The notes under the pieces were generated by a model. That model was not told where the DNA came from. It did no database searches and worked only from the letters and a program-made list of their open reading frames with translations. The position numbers and the translations under genes were made by a program. DNA of 64,000 nt from Peltaster fructicola (taxonomy: Eukaryota; Ascomycota; Dothideomycetes), in assembly GCA_001592805.2 (NCBI GenBank), contig CP051143.1, positions 310,001 through 374,000 on the forward strand, written 5' to 3'. Positions 11,824 through 22,028 of this stretch are shown here, one piece after another (positions within the stretch are counted from its first letter, which is position 1; each line of letters starts with the position of its first letter).

Positions 11824-13137
11824 ATGAACATCGGCAACATACCTGGCTACTACTTCGACAAAGACAAACAGAAGTACTTTCGCATTCAAGCCGAGCACAA
11901 GCTCCCTGAGCAGGCGAGATACTCGACAGCGAATATCAAACGAGAAAAACGTGCGCATGAACGAGCGAGTAAAGCGAAAAGATGCGAAGACAGAAGGAAG
12001 AGGCATCCAAGAGTCGTGTCAGCACTGTCGAGACATAACCTCAGCAACACTTTGCTGATGCGTGAGACTGGGATGCACAACGGCTCGCAAACATCTAGAG
12101 ATTTCGAACATGCCTTAGTCGCTGACTTGACTCTCTCCAGACATTGCCCACCACCAGAGGAAGATCCACGCAGCGATAGCCTCATGTTGAGTGCGTTTAC
12201 ACTGTGCCACCCTCAGGAGCCTCGAGTATTAGTGCAGAGCAAAGTATCTATCAGGCTTCTTGACACGAACTTGTCTAGAGTACACGATGATGGTCGCAAC
12301 TTTTGCACAAGCTGGTACGCTGAAGGGCACCATCCTGCGAAGTGGTCGCGAGACGGAGGGACTTACCTATACGCCTTCTTCTACAGCAGCAACACACTTC
12401 GGTTCTACACTCTTGGGCTCGAAGCTTGGCAACCCAGTGCGCGAATAGTGCCCTGTCCCTGGTGGATTCATCCCGACAACGGCATAGAATTAGTTCTCAG
12501 GGACGTCTGTGTATCCAGTCATGCCAAGGTCGCGGCCGCCTGCACTAACGAGCTTCTATGCGTTGACATTGCTGGGGCAGGCTCTGTAAAGATGTTACCG
12601 GTCGAAGCAGAAGTTACATCTGTCGATTGGCTGACGAGAGATACGATGCTTGCTGGTCAAGTAAAGAACGTTAGACTATGGGACGTTCGCACCAAAGACT
12701 CAACCAGCCGCATACATCACAAGAAACGCGTGACTGGCGTGCAGACAATTCCTGGGAGCGACGGTACACAAATTTTGGTCTCCGACAACCATGGTCTGAA
12801 ATTGTACGATCTGCGTATGACCAGTAAGCATCGAGATCGATACCCATTGGCCTTTGCTGGCACACATGGCGGACCTCACTCAAAATTTGATACCAATCGG
12901 CAAGGACTGGTGGTAGCCTACATGGACGAGCAAGTCAAGGTCCTCTCCTTGAAGACAGGTCGACAGCTTCGTGATCTCGAACTTCCAAGTACATTCTCAC
13001 ACTCCACAAGTCTGGTCAAGTCTGCAGCTGTGAAGCAGCTCAGCTGGGAAGAGCTCAGTTGCAGTTCTCCATTCATTCAGATTTGCACACCGACAGAACT
13101 ATGGCGATGGACAGCTCGCAGTACAGCAGACGATTGA
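11824..13137 (+). CDS. DCAF4/WDR21-like WD40 protein
   Basis: Single-exon 437-aa protein. The N-terminus reads NIPGYYFDKDKQKYFRIQ, the signature that opens DDB1-CUL4-associated factor 4 (WDR21) proteins, followed by a basic KREKRAHERASKAKR helix. The rest is a WD40 propeller in which blades are recognisable from segments such as VTSVDWLTRDTMLAGQVKNV, then RLWDVRTKD, and LVSDNHGLKLYDLRM. From family knowledge it may act as a substrate receptor of a CUL4-DDB1 ubiquitin ligase; this is inference. No introns needed. ATG at 11824 directly precedes the conserved motif. Confidence 0.7.
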   Translation: MNIGNIPGYYFDKDKQKYFRIQAEHKLPEQARYSTANIKREKRAHERASKAKRCEDRRKRHPRVVSALSRHNLSNTLLMRETGMHNGSQTSRDFEHALVADLTLSRHCPPPEEDPRSDSLMLSAFTLCHPQEPRVLVQSKVSIRLLDTNLSRVHDDGRNFCTSWYAEGHHPAKWSRDGGTYLYAFFYSSNTLRFYTLGLEAWQPSARIVPCPWWIHPDNGIELVLRDVCVSSHAKVAAACTNELLCVDIAGAGSVKMLPVEAEVTSVDWLTRDTMLAGQVKNVRLWDVRTKDSTSRIHHKKRVTGVQTIPGSDGTQILVSDNHGLKLYDLRMTSKHRDRYPLAFAGTHGGPHSKFDTNRQGLVVAYMDEQVKVLSLKTGRQLRDLELPSTFSHSTSLVKSAAVKQLSWEELSCSSPFIQICTPTELWRWTARSTADD

Positions 13138-13340
13138 AGAGCCATTGAGAAGTCTAACGAAGCAACATTCTGGCTCACAAGCCGGACCGAGCTCAAAAGG
13201 TGTGCAGTCCTTTCGCCGAAGCATCATCCGAGCACGCATCCAAATCCCTATTCTAGAGAGGCACAGGTGGCCATCAAGGCTTGTCACTCTATCACCGCCG
13301 TCCGTACCCTACAAGTGGTCAGGAGTCCGCAAACTTTGAA

Positions 13341-14344
13341 TCACGCCTTCTGGATCTCAATCGCCTGTGCAACGGCACTTTCCAGTGAGTCGGTACCCAT
13401 TTCCATTCCAATCAGATCGTTGTCACGCTTCGAGTACAGAGTACCACCTTCGGTCCAGATGCGACGTAATGTGGTCATTGTGGCTGTCGGGCTTTCCGAC
13501 GCCCACGCCTTGGTCTCTGTAGACTTCAGGTCCTCCAAGCTTGTGGTCGAATGCTCCCAAGTGCTTCCTGTCTGGCGCTCAAATTCCTTTAGAATGCTGG
13601 CAGGAGTCGAAGTGAACGAGTTGACCTTCAGCGCCTTGTTTTTCACATGGCTGAGATGCAAGATTGAAGCGACAACGAACTTGCCCACGTCACGCATAGT
13701 GGTCAGACTTATCTTGCCATGACCATCACCCAAGAGGATCGCGCGCTTCTCTGCGACATTGAAAGTACCAATGACCTCTGCCTCTGGTTTCATGGCCGAG
13801 AGATAGCACCCTGAGTTGCCATCGCCGTATGGTCCAGTGACTACGTAGGTGTAATCCAGGTTCTTGACCTGCTTCAATGCTGCTCTGACCTTCAGCTTCT
13901 GCTGGTGTGGCGGCTCGTGTGCTGATGCTGGTCCATACTCGATATCAGTACCGAACTCGCTGGGAAAGAAGTGCTTGACATCTGGATGCTCATCGGCCCA
14001 CTGGATGAGATCGATCTGCTTGCTAATGGCTTGTCGTCCTACGCAAGAGACAACTATGTCAACACCAGTGAAAGCTTCAGTAACATCGTGCTTAGAGGAG
14101 ATGTTACCCGATAGGATAGTGACACCACGCTGCTTCAGAAGATTGATATACTCCGACTTAGTCCAGATCGTGTTCTCAGACGTAAACAAACTGATCTGTC
14201 CCAGCTTGTCTGCACTGTGAACGATGGCATTCGTGATATGCTCGCCGAGACTGTTGTGCGTAAGTAAACAGACCTTTCCGTGACGTTTATGCTCACGTAC
14301 AGCCCTGTGCCTCCGAATATAAGAACGTGATGCGCCATTTTCAT
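13341..14344 (-). CDS. NmrA/isoflavone-reductase-like NAD(P)-binding protein
   Basis: Atypical SDR of the NmrA/phenylcoumaran benzylic ether reductase type, 317 aa from exons 14344-14301 and 14250-13341 (50-nt intron with donor GTACGT). The N-terminal dinucleotide motif appears only after splicing: HVLIFGGTGLLGEHI (GxxGxxG). Later landmarks are GVDIVVSCVG, KHFFPSEFGTD and VTGPYGDG. Members reduce small phenolic substrates or act as NADP(H) sensors; the substrate is unknown. It is divergent from the Zn2Cys6-type regulator at 14552 and sits in a block with two other reductases and a second regulator, suggesting a shared pathway. Confidence 0.85.
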
Positions 14345-14551
14345 GGGATGTGTTCTTCAGAGTGTCGAAGGCATGCTGTCAAGACGGATACCATCACGTT
14401 GAGAGCTTTCTCAGCATCAGTCATCCTTGCGCTCTGAAGGTGAGATCGGTGTGCAATGAGCTGCCAATCAATTCCACCATCATCGGCACACCCCATCCTT
14501 TATGCAACCTTTCCTTAAAGTGGCTGCGCACCCGATGTGCACCACAAGGGC
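14345..14551. promoter_or_regulatory. bidirectional promoter of the reductase/regulator pair
   Basis: About 200 bases separate the start codons of the divergent NmrA-like reductase and regulator. It contains GCATCAG (14414-14420), a heptamer that recurs in other intergenic regions of this block. Confidence 0.4.
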
Positions 14552-16458
14552 ATGGACTACACTTTTGTGCCTCAATACAACGGCGAAGTGCCCAAGAAGC
14601 GCCGTCTTGCAAAGGCCTGCGAGACGTGTAGAGCACGAAAGGTGACAAAAGCGCTGACCAGACAAGGTTTGATGACTGATTCGAGCAGAAACGATGTCAT
14701 CACCACCCTCTGGACGAGGAGGATGGCGAACAAGCAGGGCCTGTCGAAGACAGTGGTCATGATCACGCTCAGGCTCCACCATCGGCCGACTATCGAGGTA
14801 TCTCGGTACGCAAGGGCAACAGCAATAGATTCCTCAGCGACTTGAGCCCGGAGACCAGGTTGCTCGAAAGAACATCTGTAGGTGGCGAAAATGGATTGGC
14901 CAAGTCTATGGATTCCGTCGGTATCTGGGTTAACAGATCAGACTACGAGACTCTTGTCCGCGAGTGCAATGCCGCAAGAGGAGTAGGCTTCAGGAGCGAC
15001 GAAGCTCAATCCATCAAGCCGACAGCAACTCAGATACAGGGTTTGATAGACGTCTATTTCAAGAAGATCCATCCTTTCCTGCCATTACTCGAGGAACACG
15101 ACTTCCGACGAGCCTATGCAGAGGGAAGCATACCAGAAGCTTTAACTTGTGCTCTATGCCTGGTGTCAGCAAAGGATAGCGATGCGCAACAGTACTTCAC
15201 AACACCTGAGTCTAACCCATGGTCGCCGCGAAAGCTCTGCAAGAATCTACATGCTAAAGTGAAAGCAGCTGTGGCCGCTCCAGGACGGCAGGACAAGATC
15301 ACGCAGATATGCATGCTGGCAGTGCTATCAATGCACAGCGAAGGCTCTGACGGCGCAGAAGAAGCTTCGCTCTACCTCATCCAAGCGATTCATCAATGTC
15401 AGACATTAGGTCTGCATCTGTCTGCAAGCTTCCCGGCTCGAGACGGCAAGCATACCAAGCGACTCTTCTGGTGTCTGTGGATCCTGGACCGTTTCAGTGC
15501 TGCTATGAATGGCAGACCGATCATGATGGCTGACAACGATGTCGCGATTGAGCAGTTTCAGCCAGGAGAGAGCGGCTTCCCTGCCTTTGAGGTACTCCTA
15601 AAGATCACTGCGATACTCAACCAGGTTATCGGCTACTACAGGCCAGGGAACCCAGCGACGACCACGGGTTGGGAGCAGAGTTATCCCGGCTACGAAGAGA
15701 TCGTTGACTCCATCGTAGGCTGGAACCTACCGCCCAGCCTATTGTCGACCTTGCACATTGCCTATCTTACAGTTACGATTCTGTCTCACCGCTCGAAAGG
15801 TGCTGCCGACTTTGCCAGCACTACGCCATCGTATCTTCGACAGAGCCTTGCCGCCATACAGATCATACGCCTGATGAGTCCAGCTCGCCTTCCGACACTA
15901 CACGCCCTGCCAATCCTGCCTTACGCCATCTCGCTGGCACTTTCAGTATCGTACCAACATTTGCGACAAGACCAGCTTGTACACCAGCAAGAAGATGCTC
16001 GTGCTGACTTTGAGGCGTGTTATGCCATCCTCCGCGAGCTCAAGCATACATGGCCATCTGCAGATCCCATGTCAACACTATCGGAGAAAGTGGTCGAAGA
16101 GTTGACCCGTATACCCAGCATCGTGTCCTTCCGCATCAGAAGACAGGCACAAGACAAAGAGTTGCAGGGCTTCACAAGTGCGTGCAAGCATGATGGCGAT
16201 GCTGTTGGCTTCTCGCATACAGCAGATGCTGCACGACCTTTACCCACGACAGACCGTAATATGCTGGTTGAGGACATGCAACAGCTGTATACACCTGCCG
16301 GTACCGATAAGGAGTTGATGCCGTCAAGCAATGATCTTTTCGAAGGCATCGACGACATCTTTGGTACTTACCTCGATCCCAACTATCCTGTCAATCTTGA
16401 TTTCCTGGACGATCATGGTAACATTGATCCTGGAGAGTGGCCGTTACCAAGTGGATGA
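14552..16458 (+). CDS. Fungal Zn2Cys6-type transcription factor with incomplete zinc cluster
   Basis: Fungal transcription factor, 619 aa from exons 14552-14641 and 14689-16458 (47-nt intron). The start gives a basic stretch KKRRLAKACETCRARK joined by the intron to KRCHHHPLDEED. Only the first half of the zinc cluster (Cys-x2-Cys-x6-Cys) is visible; the three following cysteines are absent and an acidic linker follows. The rest fits the fungal-specific TF domain: FKKIHPFLPLLEEHDFR near residue 120, ALCLVSAKDS, and LGLHLSASFPARDGKHTKRLFWCLWILDRF with the usual RLFW motif. Probably the local regulator of the reductase block. Some fungal regulators carry such half clusters, so this may be authentic rather than decay. 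Confidence 0.8.
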
Positions 16459-16709
16459 CACTGTCCGACGGTAAGGTAACGCGTGTGACGGTATACTGAT
16501 GCAATGCTCACGAGTTGCATAGAACCGGTTCCACCGCAACACTCACATGCAGCGAACATTGATTTGGGAGGCTAGCAACTACGGGTATCGGCCATGGCTT
16601 TCAATCGTGCCTACCACGAAGATGCAAACCATGCGCTACTCACAATGGACACGGCGATTGTCCTCAATAGCAATACACTGTCTATGGTCTATTCCTCGGA
16701 GCGTTCTTC

Positions 16710-17769
16710 TCAGATGGCTGCAATCTGGTCTCGCAAAGACTCCTCTGCGAAAAGCAGGTCTGATCTGCCTTGACGCTTGATGAGCTTGCGGAATGGAGCA
16801 TTATCGACCTCGGTCTTGTCCACTGGTTCAACCTCGTTCCCAGCAGCCCAGGTCTTGTGCTCTGGGAAAGCCTTCTTCATAGCGTTCAGCCAGGTGGTAA
16901 TATTGCCGGACTCCGTGGAAGCGACGATGCGTTGGCCGACGACATCTGTGTCTAGAAGAGCTGCAACATGTGCTCGTGCGATATCTCGTACATCAACGGT
17001 CAAGGCTGGCTGCAAGCTCTTGAGCAAGCCTAGTGTCTGCTCGTCAGGACCTGAATATAGAGCGTTCAGCCAGCCAGATGTCGACAAGTTTTGGCCGGCG
17101 AAAGCTGGCGGACCTATGACCAAGCTTGGCAAGACTGTGTTGACTTCAAACCCTTTGTGCTCTTGTGCAAACTTCCAGAGGGCCTTCTCGGACTCGACCT
17201 TGCTGGCAGCGTAGACTGAAATGGAGCTCGGGTTTGGAGCCCAGGCTAACTCAACGTCATTGGTGTTCCAGCTCTGGTCATTGATCACTCGCTTTTCGAG
17301 CACCTCTCCCCCTTGATGGGCTGCAGCTATGACGCTCGAAGTGTAAACGAAGCGCTTGACAGTTGACTCCTTCGCAGCAGCAGTGAGAATGCTGTTCATG
17401 GCGTTTACTGTGCCTGTGACGACAACGTTTGGATCGACGCCAAACGAGACATCTGATGCAACATGAACGACGCCATCAATACCTGAGTCAATCAGTCAGC
17501 TTGACGAACAGCGATGTGCCATCAGATTTACCATTGAGAACACTGTGGTATGCATTCTCAGAAGTGTGGTCGCTCAGCACGACACCTTCGACATGGCTGC
17601 CATACTTCTTAAGACCTTTGACGGCCAGATCGGCCTTTGCCTGGTCTCTTGCCGTACCACGGATAGAGTAGCCCAGTTTTAACAGCTCTGCCGCGACATG
17701 ACCGCCGAGGTAGCCGTTGATGCCGGTGACCAGGATGAGAGAGCCTGGAGCAAGCGCTTTGTCGGTCAT
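16710..17769 (-). CDS. Extended SDR, aldehyde reductase / dihydroflavonol-reductase type
   Basis: NAD(P)H-dependent carbonyl reductase resembling fungal aldehyde reductases and cinnamoyl-CoA reductases; 336 aa from exons 17769-17532 and 17482-16710 (49-nt intron, donor GTAAAT). It shows the N-terminal LVTGINGYLGGHVA motif (TGxxGxxG), RGTARD for cofactor choice, FVYTSSV, the catalytic YAASK (YxxxK), and PSLVIGPP. A late segment DVRDIARAHVAAL is typical of this family. Its promoter (17770-18115) carries a 91-bp tandem duplication with inverted CGGAG/CTCCG-like elements. Confidence 0.88.
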
Positions 17770-17933
17770 TGTGGTATGATGTGGAGGTTTATGAAAAAGA
17801 GATTTGGGTAATAACTTGGTTGTCCAGTGCTTAATGGTTGCAAATCGAGCGGTGATGATGTTCTGAAAGAGAGGCAGACGGCATTATATACTCAGTGCAG
17901 ACAACAGAATTCCTACGACAACCCATAGCGCCG

Positions 17934-18115
17934 TGCCAGGCATCAGTGAAGTATTTGTGATCTCCATGATCAATCTTGCTGCTATACGAAGAGTCAGCCC
18001 GCCTCCGTTCCGGTGATAGTATTATGCCAGGCATCAGTGAAGCGTTCATGATATCAATGATCAATCTTGCTGCTATACGGAGCATCAGTGTGCCTCCGTT
18101 CCGGGGGTAGTGTCA
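17934..18115. repeat. Two-copy 91-bp tandem repeat in a promoter region
   Basis: Two imperfect copies, starting at 17934 and 18025, share TGCCAGGCATCAGTGAAG, ATGATCAATCTTGCTGCTAT and GCCTCCGTTCCGG. A fragment related only to the last segment (GCCTCCGATCCGGG) lies near 18206-18219. It sits between the aldehyde reductase (starts 17769) and the second regulator (ends 18400). Copies differ at roughly a fifth of positions by eye. Confidence 0.85.
18078..18104. promoter_or_regulatory. Candidate Zn2Cys6 site: CGGAG-N11-CTCCG plus TTCCGG
   Basis: Inverted CGG/CCG triplets are the usual form of Zn2Cys6 binding sites. Here CGGAG and CTCCG face each other across 11 bases. The equivalent place in the upstream repeat copy (17987-18013) reads CGAAG...CTCCG, and a very similar element lies at 20365-20394. 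Function is inferred. Confidence 0.35.
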
Positions 18116-18399
18116 TCAAACATGCTTTTGATGTGATGTCAGGCTGGCTTGGCGCGCAGTCAGAGCTGTGCTTATTAAAGATGCATTTGTCAAGGAGTGC
18201 AACTTGCCTCCGATCCGGGCAATGTAATGGAACATGGAAGACTGTAGCCTTGTGCAATATGTTGCATGTTGGAGAGCAGGCATCAGGGTTCGCCAGTCAC
18301 TGCTACGAGCTGAGAAGGATTGTCCAAACCGCCTTGCAGCGACGACATCTCTATACCTTGCAGTTACAGCACCACCAGACGTGTATGCCATTCATCAAC

Positions 18400-20249
18400 T
18401 CATTCATACGCTCTACACTTCTGAGGTATTTGCGCACTTTGAGCACACCGTACAACAGCATCTGGTCCATCGCGTACTGTTCTCGCGACTCCGAGCAGCT
18501 GTGTGCAATTTGACCACAGGTATCTTAATCGTTCTGCATCGCCATAATCTGACATCGATGCCAGCTGCGCGACCACTGGCTCCACCAGGCGAATGTCGTC
18601 GCCATCGCTGAATATTGCCTTGTACACTATACCAGCCATCAGGATCACGGCCGCCGAGACGAGGCAATCTATCATGAGCCTAAGCTTGTGAGTGAAACAA
18701 TGGCGTTACATGAACATAAACGTACCATTGAGCCGGTACATTGCCCTTTGGCAGTACAGGGAAGAGCTGCAGTAACTGACGTGCTCGCTTGACACATATG
18801 GCCTGACTCGGGCAGGAATCTGTTGCAAGATTCTCGAATGAGCTCTTGTAATTCTCCAGCTCCTCTACAGCCCAGTATGCCAAACGGTGCGCAGTTGTTA
18901 GCGTGTTGAAGTAACGTGCATACATCACCATCAGAGCGACAGCTTCGGCTTGCGAGAAGCTATTCGTCAGTGACTCAGGCGTAAAGTCGACCCCTACACT
19001 GTCCAGCCAGCTCTCGAGTGCAATGGCGAGTTCGCAGCCAGCGACTTTGAGCGACTCGTCATCACGGTACTCTCCACGGGCAATACGTAGCTTGTGGTAG
19101 CAAGTATCCTGTATGACGGCGAGATCGACTTGCTGCTTCAAGATCGCAATCTCTGTGCCAGCTCGAGACTTTATGTAGCCGACACGTCCGACATCGCTAG
19201 AGCATTCGACCGGTCTGGCGAACACAAAGTCAGCTTCTGTAAGCATGGGCGGCTGATCAAGGCGTAGATTGATGTCTCGATCGATGGTATATGCGGCCCA
19301 GAACAAGCGGAAGCAGACCGATGACTGCAGCTCATCGGACCAGAGCGTTGATGTCGGCCTGTGTAGACCTAGGTGGTAGAATTGCCGCACTGCAAGAGCA
19401 ATGTACATTGAGCTCCGCTGTGGTGTCGGCGATGCTCGAAACATCTCAGCGATTGCAAGCAAGACTTGAGCAGTAAGTACGCAAGGTATACGAGCAGCTG
19501 AGAAGTCATCGATCACTTTGCAAGCGTTGTCCAAGAGCGCCATTGCTTTGATCTGATCGTCCGAGCCACTGTGCTCGATACTTGCTGCTCGGTATTGATA
19601 GTTCAGCCCGAGGACGAGATTCAAAGCAGCCCAGATGGCACCGCTCGATGATGTCAAGGTTGAAAACTCGATGCGGAAGATCGGCATGAGATATGACTCT
19701 TCGAAGAGCGGAAGCACTTTGTTCGTCGTTGCGAAGTACTCGGTTGCCATCTTGATTGCTTCTTCCATGGGTGGGAGGCATTCTCGCCCGTTGGACCCAG
19801 AGTGCTCGACGCTGGGTTGTGCTGTGCTGAGCAGCTGCTCTGACATGATGGACCGCCCATGGCCCTCTATGTTGCGCAGAATCGTGGCAGGCCGATCATC
19901 CTCAACCCTGCTGCTTGGTGTTGATCTCGCGTTACTCCTTAGTAGCTCTTCAATCTGCTCAAGACGACGCTCCAGTCCAGTGATGCGTCGACTGCTGTAT
20001 GGTCACTCAGCTCAACGATCACGACTCTGCTGATTTGCTCTTACGATCGTACTGGTGTCTTTCGAGGCTTGACATAGCCAGAAAAGTGACATTGAATCTT
20101 GCTGTGATCACAGCCGATGCAAGGAGCAGGCTCACCACTGCATTTGATCTTCTTTTTACGACAGCCTTCGCAAGCCTAGTAGTCGTTAGCATGCTGTATC
20201 ATGCGATCAGGGGTTAGCCAACCAATGCGATACTGCGTGATACGGCCAT
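18400..20249 (-). CDS. Zn2Cys6 fungal transcription factor
   Basis: Binuclear zinc-cluster regulator, about 561 aa in four exons: 20249-20244 (tentative start), 20175-20045, 19994-18726 and 18679-18400. The second exon encodes a complete cluster, ACEGCRKKKIKCSGEPAPC followed by IGCDHSKIQC. Next come a short coiled coil (GLERRLEQIEELLRS), then the fungal TF domain with YHLGLHRP and CFRLFWAAYTIDRDINLRL. The last intron (18725-18680) restores AQWLMIDCLVSAAVILMAGI, a family-typical C-terminal helix. The two-residue first exon (MA, donor GTATCA) is my best guess and needs transcript support. It lies between the aldehyde reductase and SDR genes and is a likely pathway regulator. Confidence 0.82.
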
Positions 20250-20364
20250 TGTACTTGTGACAATTCTCACTCTCCGACCACCAAACACGTCTATCTCGTC
20301 TCGACGACAAGAGTGACCATGAAGGAAGTATGTCCATCAGCTTAGTAAGGCTGCTGAGCACAGC

Positions 20365-20394
20365 TTCGGAGCCGGAGCATCAGCTGACTCCGAA
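20365..20394. promoter_or_regulatory. Extended inverted repeat TTCGGAG...CTCCGAA
   Basis: Seven-base arms TTCGGAG (20365-20371) and CTCCGAA (20388-20394) enclose a second CGGAG (20373-20377), which pairs with the CTCCG across 10 bases. The inner text CGGAGCATCAG matches the element at 18078. It lies in the roughly 350-base divergent promoter between the second regulator and the SDR. Probable regulator site by inference. Confidence 0.4.
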
Positions 20395-20597
20395 CAGGAA
20401 GAGCCTTGCACACTCCATGCTGCATCGTGATGTTCCTCTTGCATGCTGCTCCCAATATTGAGGGCGATGACCTGGATGATCACGAATCGTTGTGCTATGA
20501 GCATGTAGTCCTAGAAGCTTGAATGTGGGGCTAAACTGCTGGTCCGAGGCTATGGTTGTCGTGCGTGAGGTCTTGACGCTGCCTTGCTCAAGAAATC

Positions 20598-21524
20598 ATG
20601 ACCGAGAGTTCTCACCGTCCTGATCGACGACTCGATGGGCGTGTAGCAATCGTCACAGGTGCTGGATCTGCAGGAGATGGCATTGGCAACGGGCGAGCCG
20701 CAGCTATCCTGCTTGCTGAGATTGGTTGTAGTGTGATGTGCGTCGACCTCGACATTTGTAGTGCAGGACGAACTGCTGAAATGATTCAAGAAGAAGGGAC
20801 GGCCAGTGCGCGTGCCTCGCAAGGAGACGTCACGATTGAGGACGACTGCAGACGCATTGTCTCTGAAGCGGTTGAGATCTTCGGTCGTTTGGACATTCTC
20901 GTCAACAACGTTGGCATCGGCGGGGCGAAAGGCACAGCAGAAACCGTTGACTCAGGCGAATGGACCAAAGGCATGGAGATCAATGTTGGGAGTATGGTCA
21001 AGATGGCCAAATACTGCATCCCGGAAATGACAAAGAACAAAGGCCAATGGAGAGGAAGCATTGTCAACATGGCTAGTGTAGCAGGCCTGCGAGGTGGCAC
21101 ACCTCATTTGTTATATCCGACATCGAAAGGTGCAATAGTGGTTGGTAGTGTTTCGCGACGCCTCATCGCTTTGCTGACATTTCAGAACATGACAAGAGCA
21201 ATGGCTGTACACCATGCTCCACAAGGCATTCGTGTCAACTGCGTATGCCCGGGGATGGTGTATACACCGATGGTGCGTGTTAAGCCTCCCAACATAATCA
21301 AGCTGACTTCGCAGATGTACGCAGGAGGCATGAGTGAGGAAGCCAGAGAAGCACGAAAGAACAGAAGTCTGCTGAAGACAGAAGGCAATGGTTGGGACGT
21401 GGGTGTCGCAGTACGCTTCTTGAGCAGTGATGAAGCACGATGGCTCACAGGTGTCATCCTACCTGTCGATGCTGGTGCCACTGCGGCTACCTCCACCGAG
21501 ATGCCTAGGGATGCGACGGTGTAG
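20598..21524 (+). CDS. Classical short-chain dehydrogenase/reductase
   Basis: NAD(P)-dependent SDR. The open frame is 308 aa; removing a likely 45-nt in-frame intron (21141-21185, donor GTTGGT, acceptor TTTCAG after CTGAC) gives 293 aa. Motifs: VAIVTGAGSAGDGIG for cofactor, LDILVNNVG, SIVNMASVAG with the catalytic Ser region, and YPTSKGA (YxxxK). The intron falls just after the active-site Lys and would otherwise insert 15 residues not expected in the helix that continues NMTRAMAVHHAPQGIRVN. The C-terminus WLTGVILPVDAG is standard. Substrate unknown. Divergent from the second Zn2Cys6 regulator. Confidence 0.87.
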   Translation: MTESSHRPDRRLDGRVAIVTGAGSAGDGIGNGRAAAILLAEIGCSVMCVDLDICSAGRTAEMIQEEGTASARASQGDVTIEDDCRRIVSEAVEIFGRLDILVNNVGIGGAKGTAETVDSGEWTKGMEINVGSMVKMAKYCIPEMTKNKGQWRGSIVNMASVAGLRGGTPHLLYPTSKGAIVVGSVSRRLIALLTFQNMTRAMAVHHAPQGIRVNCVCPGMVYTPMVRVKPPNIIKLTSQMYAGGMSEEAREARKNRSLLKTEGNGWDVGVAVRFLSSDEARWLTGVILPVDAGATAATSTEMPRDATV

Positions 21525-22028
21525 TGCATGGGTGATGCTGCTAGTGAAGCCACATGGCATCCAGTGCTCATAGCCCGGTGTTGTACGCATCTCTGACCTC
21601 TCAAGTAGCTCATATAGCATGCATTGAAAGGCTTGTAGTACCATTGGTAAGGAAAAGCACATCATCAAACTGCCTAAGCAGCTCTCCGGTCATCCAGCTA
21701 TGATACACGAATATCGTGCTCTCCGACACATAATAGAGTATTGTCCGCAGTGAATCAACAACGTAGTCGTCGCGAGAATACCACAATAAATAATGCCGGT
21801 ATAAAATGAGATGGAAGAAGAAGAAAGAGAATCCCAAAAGCAAATGAGATTTCAGCAAATAGAGGTGACGCTCGGAGTAACAGGATTGGCTCGGCAAGCT
21901 TGCCTAGCATGGCCCGTGGTAGACATTGAGAAGGAGCTGCTTTGGTGTCGTAGATATTTGCATCACGACATTACCCTCGCCACTCCATCCTATCTTCGCT
22001 CTCAAACATCTGCTGCATCAAGGCCACG
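21525..22028. other. intergenic stretch
   Basis: About 500 bases between the SDR and the complex I gene. It contains an AT-richer segment around 21640-21820 but no coding or repeat structure that I can support. Confidence 0.45.
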
